Assembly (NCBI GenBank): GCA_027317105.1
Contig: DAHVFH010000019.1
Span: forward strand, 1 to 9,666
Length of the DNA: 9,666 nucleotides
Source: Cytophagales bacterium
Lineage (GTDB): Bacteria > Bacteroidota > Bacteroidia > Cytophagales > Cyclobacteriaceae
Direction of reading: 5' to 3'
Shown: positions 7,338 through 9,666 of the stretch, one piece after another
How the letters are laid out: each line of letters starts with the position of its first letter
Position numbering within the stretch: the first letter of the stretch is position 1
Made by a program: the position numbers and the translations under genes
The notes under the pieces: model-generated
What the model was told of the DNA's origin: nothing
What the model saw: only the letters and a program-made list of their open reading frames with translations
Databases searched by the model: none

Positions 7338-7535
7338 ATGACGCAATACTTTGATCCCAGCGGAACTTACAAGGCTTACAGCAACGATGGCAAGAAATTG
7401 TTTAGTGAAGCAGGGGAACACATTGGTCACTTCTTGAATGGCTTTTTATACAACACCGATGGCACAGCGATTGGTCATATAAGAGACAAGAAGATACTGG
7501 ATAAGAAAGGGCAGACGATTTATTATACGAACTGA
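7338..7535 (+). CDS. Small four-repeat protein, 4-fold beta flower type
   Basis: A 65-residue protein without signal peptide or membrane segment. It is built of four consecutive ~16-residue units: 4-20, 21-36, 37-52 and 53-65. Each begins with an aromatic/aliphatic pair or equivalent, has a turn around a glycine (PSG, EAG, TDG, KKG), and then a short strand (KAYS, GHFL, GHIR, YYTN). This matches my recollection of the 4-fold beta flower domain, a small propeller-like fold of unknown function; the internal repeat is visible directly, the family name is from memory. It is monocistronic, preceded by a REP-like hairpin and followed within 3 bp by a composite repeat. Clear internal periodicity argues that it is a real gene. 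Confidence 0.7.
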   Translation: MTQYFDPSGTYKAYSNDGKKLFSEAGEHIGHFLNGFLYNTDGTAIGHIRDKKILDKKGQTIYYTN

Positions 7536-7537
7536 GG

Positions 7538-7598
7538 AGTTTTTAATCTAGCTTAATTAGCGAGCGTTTGTAAAGCGTGCTGTTCCTAATTGCAAATT
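7538..7598. repeat. 61-bp direct repeat, copy 1
   Basis: First copy of a repeat that begins AGTTTTTAATCTAGCTTAAT; those 20 bases are identical in both copies. Over the full alignment with copy 2 (7694-7754) about 54 of 62 columns match, with two single-base gaps. The central dyad present in copy 2 is broken here by two substitutions, so this copy looks more decayed. It starts 2 bp after the stop codon of the small repeat protein. Confidence 0.8.
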
Positions 7599-7606
7599 CA
7601 TTTCAA

Positions 7607-7632
7607 GTATCGTCTCCGCTTCAGGACGATAC
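7607..7632. repeat. Core hairpin 1 of the composite repeat
   Basis: GTATCGTC (7607-7614) and GACGATAC (7625-7632) are perfect reverse complements with a 10-nt loop. It lies between the two direct repeats. Its inner arm ATCGTC/GACGAT is shared with the hairpin at 7652-7688. Confidence 0.7.
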
Positions 7633-7651
7633 GATTCAAAACCAGGACTAA

Positions 7652-7688
7652 CTAGGGCATCGTCCCCGAAAACGGGAGACGATGCTAG
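7652..7688. repeat. Core hairpin 2 of the composite repeat
   Basis: GCATCGTC-CCCG (7657-7668) pairs with CGGG-A-GACGATGC (7673-7685) around an AAAA loop with a single bulged A. The stem can be extended by CTA (7652-7654) with TAG (7686-7688) across a GG bulge, giving 15 pairs. There is no T-tract. A further GACGAT (7688-7693) directly abuts direct repeat copy 2. Confidence 0.75.
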
Positions 7689-7693
7689 ACGAT

Positions 7694-7754
7694 AGTTTTT
7701 AATCTAGCTTAATCCAGCGCGCGTTTGTAACGCGTACTGTTCCCAATTACAATT
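7694..7754. repeat. 61-bp direct repeat, copy 2
   Basis: Second copy of the repeat at 7538-7598. It contains a perfect dyad, CGCGTT-TGT-AACGCG (7720-7734). Together with copy 1 it flanks a 95-bp hairpin-rich core. The ~65 bp between this copy and the methyltransferase promoter show no further structure that I can see. Confidence 0.8.
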
Positions 7755-7820
7755 GAAAAGGCACTCGTTTTAAACCAGCGCCAACAATTCGAATCCCGAA
7801 AATTCTTTTTCTAAGACACG

Positions 7821-7850
7821 TTTGTTATGTATTAATTAATAATAAATTTG
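7821..7850 (+). promoter_or_regulatory. Promoter of the methyltransferase gene
   Basis: TAAATTTG (7843-7850) matches the Bacteroidota -7 consensus TAnnTTTG at every fixed position, and TTTG (7821-7824) lies 18 bp upstream as the -33 element. The spacer contains the perfect palindrome ATTAATTAAT (7831-7840). Downstream, GGTTA occurs twice (7865-7869 and 7878-7882), and GTTAAC (7866-7871) lies in the short leader. These are possible binding sites for the HTH domain of the encoded enzyme. Confidence 0.55.
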
Positions 7851-7881
7851 TAACCATTGTATAAGGTTAACTAATTGGGTT

Positions 7882-9120
7882 ATGAATGAATATTTAACGC
7901 TCTCGGAGGCATCAGAACTTATCGGGAAAAGTAAAGAGACCCTGAGAAGGTGGGACAGGGAAGGAAAGCTTTCTGCTGTGCGTGAACCTATGAGTAACTA
8001 TAGGGTATATAAGCGAGAAGAGGTTGAAACTTTATTTGCTGATTTTTTTAAGCGTGACATTAAGGAGACAGTTTCAAATCAGGTTAATCCTGAAAAAAGC
8101 TATACAGTCTTAGAGTTATTTGCTGGGGCAGGTGGATTAGCTGTCGGATTAGAAAAAGCAGGATTGAAATGTGTTGCCTTGAATGAAATTGATAAATGGG
8201 CTTGTCAAACCTTAAGAAAGAACCGTCCGCAATGGAAAGTATTAGAAGGCGATATCAAGTCCTTTGATTTTTCAGAGTACCGTAGTAAAGTTGATGTGGT
8301 AACAGGCGGATTTCCCTGCCAGGCTTTCAGTTATGCAGGAAAAAAATTGGGACTCGCTGACGCAAGAGGTACGCTTTTTTATGAATTTGCAAGGGTGGTG
8401 AAGGAAGTGACCCCGCCTATTTGTATTGGAGAAAATGTTCGGGGTCTATTGAGTCATGAAAACGGAAAGACACTGCAAGGAATGATTTCTATTCTTAATG
8501 AAATAGGATACAATGTTGTTCCCGTTCAAGTATTAAAAGCCATTAATTACAAAGTGCCCCAGAAACGGGAACGGCTAATTTTAGTAGGCATTAGAAAGGA
8601 TATCGATTTGCACTTTGAATATCCTAAGCCTTACAAGAAGATCTATAATTTAAAAGATGCTTTGAAAAAAGGGGAATTGTTTGATCGTTCAGTACCAAAA
8701 TCACTGGGTGCTAAATATCCTCAGAGTAAAATTGAAGTATTGGATTTGGTTCCTCAAAAAGGGTACTGGCGAGATTTACCATTGAAGATCCAGAAAAAAT
8801 TTATGGGCGGCAGTTTCTATTTAGGTGGCGGAAAAACTGGTATCGCCAGGAGAATTGGCTGGGATGAACCTTGCCTAACGTTAACCTGCAGCCCGGCACA
8901 AAAACAAACGGAACGATGCCACCCTGATGAAACTCGTCCGTTCACTGTGAGGGAGTATGCCCGAATACAAACATTTCCAGATGATTGGCAATTCGAGGGT
9001 TCCATTGCGCAACAGTACAAGCAAATTGGAAATGCCGTTCCTGTTAATTTAGGTAGGGAAGTCGGATATTCGATTGTGAAATTTTTGAATGATTACAATG
9101 CAAAACTAAAAATGAAATAG
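7882..9120 (+). CDS. C5-cytosine DNA methyltransferase with N-terminal MerR-type HTH
   Basis: 412-residue enzyme that transfers a methyl group from S-adenosylmethionine to carbon 5 of cytosine in a specific DNA sequence. Residues 1-56 form a MerR-like winged HTH (LSEASELIGKSKETLRRW, then NYRVYKREEVE). The methyltransferase domain (~74-408) has all main motifs in order: I FAGAGG (80-85), IV GGFPCQAFS with catalytic C146, VI ENVRGLL (184-190), VIII QKRERL (227-232), IX in RPFTVREYARIQTFP (352-366) and X QIGNAVPVNLG (381-391). The target-recognition region is ~245-345; its specificity cannot be read by eye. The catalytic set is intact, so it is probably active. It converges with an endonuclease remnant (15-nt overlap), which suggests a former type II restriction-modification pair. 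The HTH may repress its own promoter, as known for other HTH-bearing methyltransferases such as M.EcoRII and M.SsoII. Confidence 0.93.
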   Translation: MNEYLTLSEASELIGKSKETLRRWDREGKLSAVREPMSNYRVYKREEVETLFADFFKRDIKETVSNQVNPEKSYTVLELFAGAGGLAVGLEKAGLKCVALNEIDKWACQTLRKNRPQWKVLEGDIKSFDFSEYRSKVDVVTGGFPCQAFSYAGKKLGLADARGTLFYEFARVVKEVTPPICIGENVRGLLSHENGKTLQGMISILNEIGYNVVPVQVLKAINYKVPQKRERLILVGIRKDIDLHFEYPKPYKKIYNLKDALKKGELFDRSVPKSLGAKYPQSKIEVLDLVPQKGYWRDLPLKIQKKFMGGSFYLGGGKTGIARRIGWDEPCLTLTCSPAQKQTERCHPDETRPFTVREYARIQTFPDDWQFEGSIAQQYKQIGNAVPVNLGREVGYSIVKFLNDYNAKLKMK

Positions 9121-9531
9121 CTTCGACTTCCTTATCTCTTCAGTTAGATCATCGCAGCCCTTCTTAATAAAATCCTTAGTGTCAAGATTGCTGATGCTTT
9201 TGTGCAACGCTGTTACCAATTTGTCGTAAAACTTAGGAAACCCTGTAACCCTGTACCAGAAATCTCCACCTATGAAAACAGGATGTACCTTGTCTATTTC
9301 TTTGTAATGCATGCTTAACTCGGCTTGCTCACCATAGAGCACACCAACTATAAAATCGCTGTTACTTAAGTGCGCATTATTGGTTTTGGCCAATCTAATC
9401 GTATCCGTAAATTTTTTTATCAATGGCTTTACATTCTCTGAGTTAATTGTATTGGGGCCAGATTTTAGTTGGCACCATTTTTTTCTCTTATCGATTTTAT
9501 CAAGGAATTCAATATCCATCCCCTTAATCAC
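9106..9531 (-). pseudogene. 5'-truncated type II restriction endonuclease remnant (PD-(D/E)XK-like)
   Basis: A 141-residue reading frame on the minus strand, convergent with the methyltransferase and overlapping its end by 15 nt. Its first residues are already the nuclease core: D6 in KGMDIEF and Q21-x-K23 in WCQLKSGPNTIN fit the D-(D/E/Q)xK metal site of PD-(D/E)XK enzymes. The later segments FIVGVLYGE and FIGGDFWYRVTG are reminiscent of some type II endonucleases (PmeII-like by memory, uncertain). A full enzyme normally has an extra N-terminal region of 100 or more residues. Here an in-frame TAA lies two codons before the GTG at 9531, and the DNA beyond is a terminator and operator. I infer loss of the 5' half. 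A restart at GTG 9531 or ATG 9519 could still yield a short protein. Inactive endonuclease is most likely; a complete small nuclease is less likely. Confidence 0.65.
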
Positions 9532-9532
9532 C

Positions 9533-9565
9533 CAAATTTAGCCTGTGTTTTATACACTACACCAA
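9533..9565 (-). promoter_or_regulatory. Promoter-like element before the endonuclease remnant
   Basis: On the minus strand TAAATTTG (9540-9533) is an exact match to TAnnTTTG and identical to the methyltransferase box. TTG (9565-9563) lies 22 bp upstream, slightly longer than usual. If used, the transcript would begin about at the GTG/ATG of the remnant. An AT-rich octamer can also occur by chance. Confidence 0.25.
9552..9560. repeat. Third copy of the operator 9-mer
   Basis: ATACACTAC, the same 9-mer as the arms of the inverted repeat at 9631-9653. Extended by one base, TATACACTAC (9551-9560) is the perfect reverse complement of GTAGTGTATA (9631-9640). It lies on the far side of the terminator hairpin, about 80 bp from the main operator. 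Confidence 0.5.
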
Positions 9566-9608
9566 TTTCTAAGCCCAAATGCCTGTCCTTTGGGCTTTTT
9601 TTGGTGTA
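9558..9608 (+). terminator. Two-tier hairpin with + strand T-tract
   Basis: The inner stem AAGCCCAAA (9571-9579) pairs with TTTGGGCTT (9589-9597) around a 9-nt loop and is followed by a T-run to 9602. An outer stem TACACCAA (9558-9565) pairs with TTGGTGTA (9601-9608). The T-tract is only on the + strand side, so it should stop rightward transcription. The only rightward gene before it is the methyltransferase, 450 bp upstream, whose mRNA would then run antisense through the endonuclease remnant. Confidence 0.7.
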
Positions 9609-9630
9609 ACGGATTTTTTTCTTTTAATTT

Positions 9631-9653
9631 GTAGTGTATAATACATACACTAC
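9631..9653 (+). promoter_or_regulatory. Operator-promoter of the right-edge gene
   Basis: GTAGTGTAT (9631-9639) and ATACACTAC (9645-9653) form a perfect inverted repeat with the 5-nt spacer AATAC. A TATAAT box (9637-9642) sits across its centre, and the ATG at 9654 follows the last base. A dimeric repressor bound here would block the promoter, the usual layout of autoregulated antitoxin or phage/XRE-type regulator genes. The regulator itself is not in the window. Confidence 0.5.
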
Positions 9654-9666
9654 ATGGCATTTATCA
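9654..9666 (+). CDS. Start of an unknown gene running off the right edge
   Basis: ATG 9654 opens a frame of four full codons (M-A-F-I) before the window ends. It is called only because of its position directly after an operator-like inverted repeat containing a TATAAT box. Nothing can be said about the product; an autoregulated DNA-binding protein or toxin-antitoxin gene would suit the upstream layout. Confidence 0.35.

Noticed and set aside
7652..7688. Intrinsic terminator for the small repeat protein
   Set aside because: The stem is strong but has no T-tract on either strand, and it lies over 110 bp from the stop codon inside a repeat element.
7538..7754. CRISPR array
   Set aside because: There are only two repeat copies, 61 bp long with mismatches and gaps, and the spacer is itself hairpin-structured; no cas genes are present.
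9541..9612. Frameshifted 5' extension of the endonuclease remnant (minus-strand frame reading ...VVYKTQAKFG before the stop)
   Set aside because: It looked plausible for a single-base frameshift, but further upstream this frame runs through the terminator hairpin and poly-A, which is non-coding in character.

Overview
The window looks like a piece of a Bacteroidota chromosome, probably a Cytophagales-type lineage. The reasons are indirect. Genes have A-rich leaders instead of Shine-Dalgarno sites. Several upstream regions carry matches to the Bacteroidota -7 promoter element TAnnTTTG; the best is TAAATTTG in front of the methyltransferase. The protein families (a TlpA-type thioredoxin lipoprotein, a tandem M16 peptidase lipoprotein with a long insertion, DUF433/DUF5615) are also common there. 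No taxonomic marker gene is present, so this is inference.

Left part (1-7203), a housekeeping and accessory mix, all on the + strand: an MFS transporter cut by the left edge; a lipoprotein with a C-terminal CGPC thioredoxin domain; a two-gene DUF433/DUF5615 pair that looks like a type II toxin-antitoxin module with a 17-nt gene overlap; a small cytoplasmic cyclophilin; and a 994-residue M16 peptidase lipoprotein ending at a clear intrinsic terminator. A similar ~30-bp AT-rich motif sits on both sides of the cyclophilin gene.

Middle part (7204-7881), repeat-rich: a perfect 9-bp hairpin, a 65-residue protein built of four short repeats (4-fold beta flower type), and then a composite element. 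In that element two ~61-bp direct repeats flank a 95-bp core with two strong hairpins sharing the arm ATCGTC/GACGAT. This resembles REP/BIME-like non-autonomous repeats, but no transposase is in the window.

Right part (7882-9666), a damaged restriction-modification locus: a C5-cytosine methyltransferase with an N-terminal MerR-type DNA-binding domain, facing tail-to-tail (15-nt overlap) a 5'-truncated PD-(D/E)XK-like endonuclease remnant. Beyond it lie a large two-tier hairpin with a + strand T-tract, and a perfect 9-bp inverted repeat around a TATAAT box, directly abutting the ATG of a gene that runs off the right edge. A third copy of the 9-mer sits about 80 bp away, which suggests an autoregulated gene.

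No tRNA, rRNA, CRISPR array or intact transposase was seen. The least explained parts are the composite repeat at 7538-7754 and the operator/terminator cluster at 9551-9653. I see no convincing complete, wholly new system.
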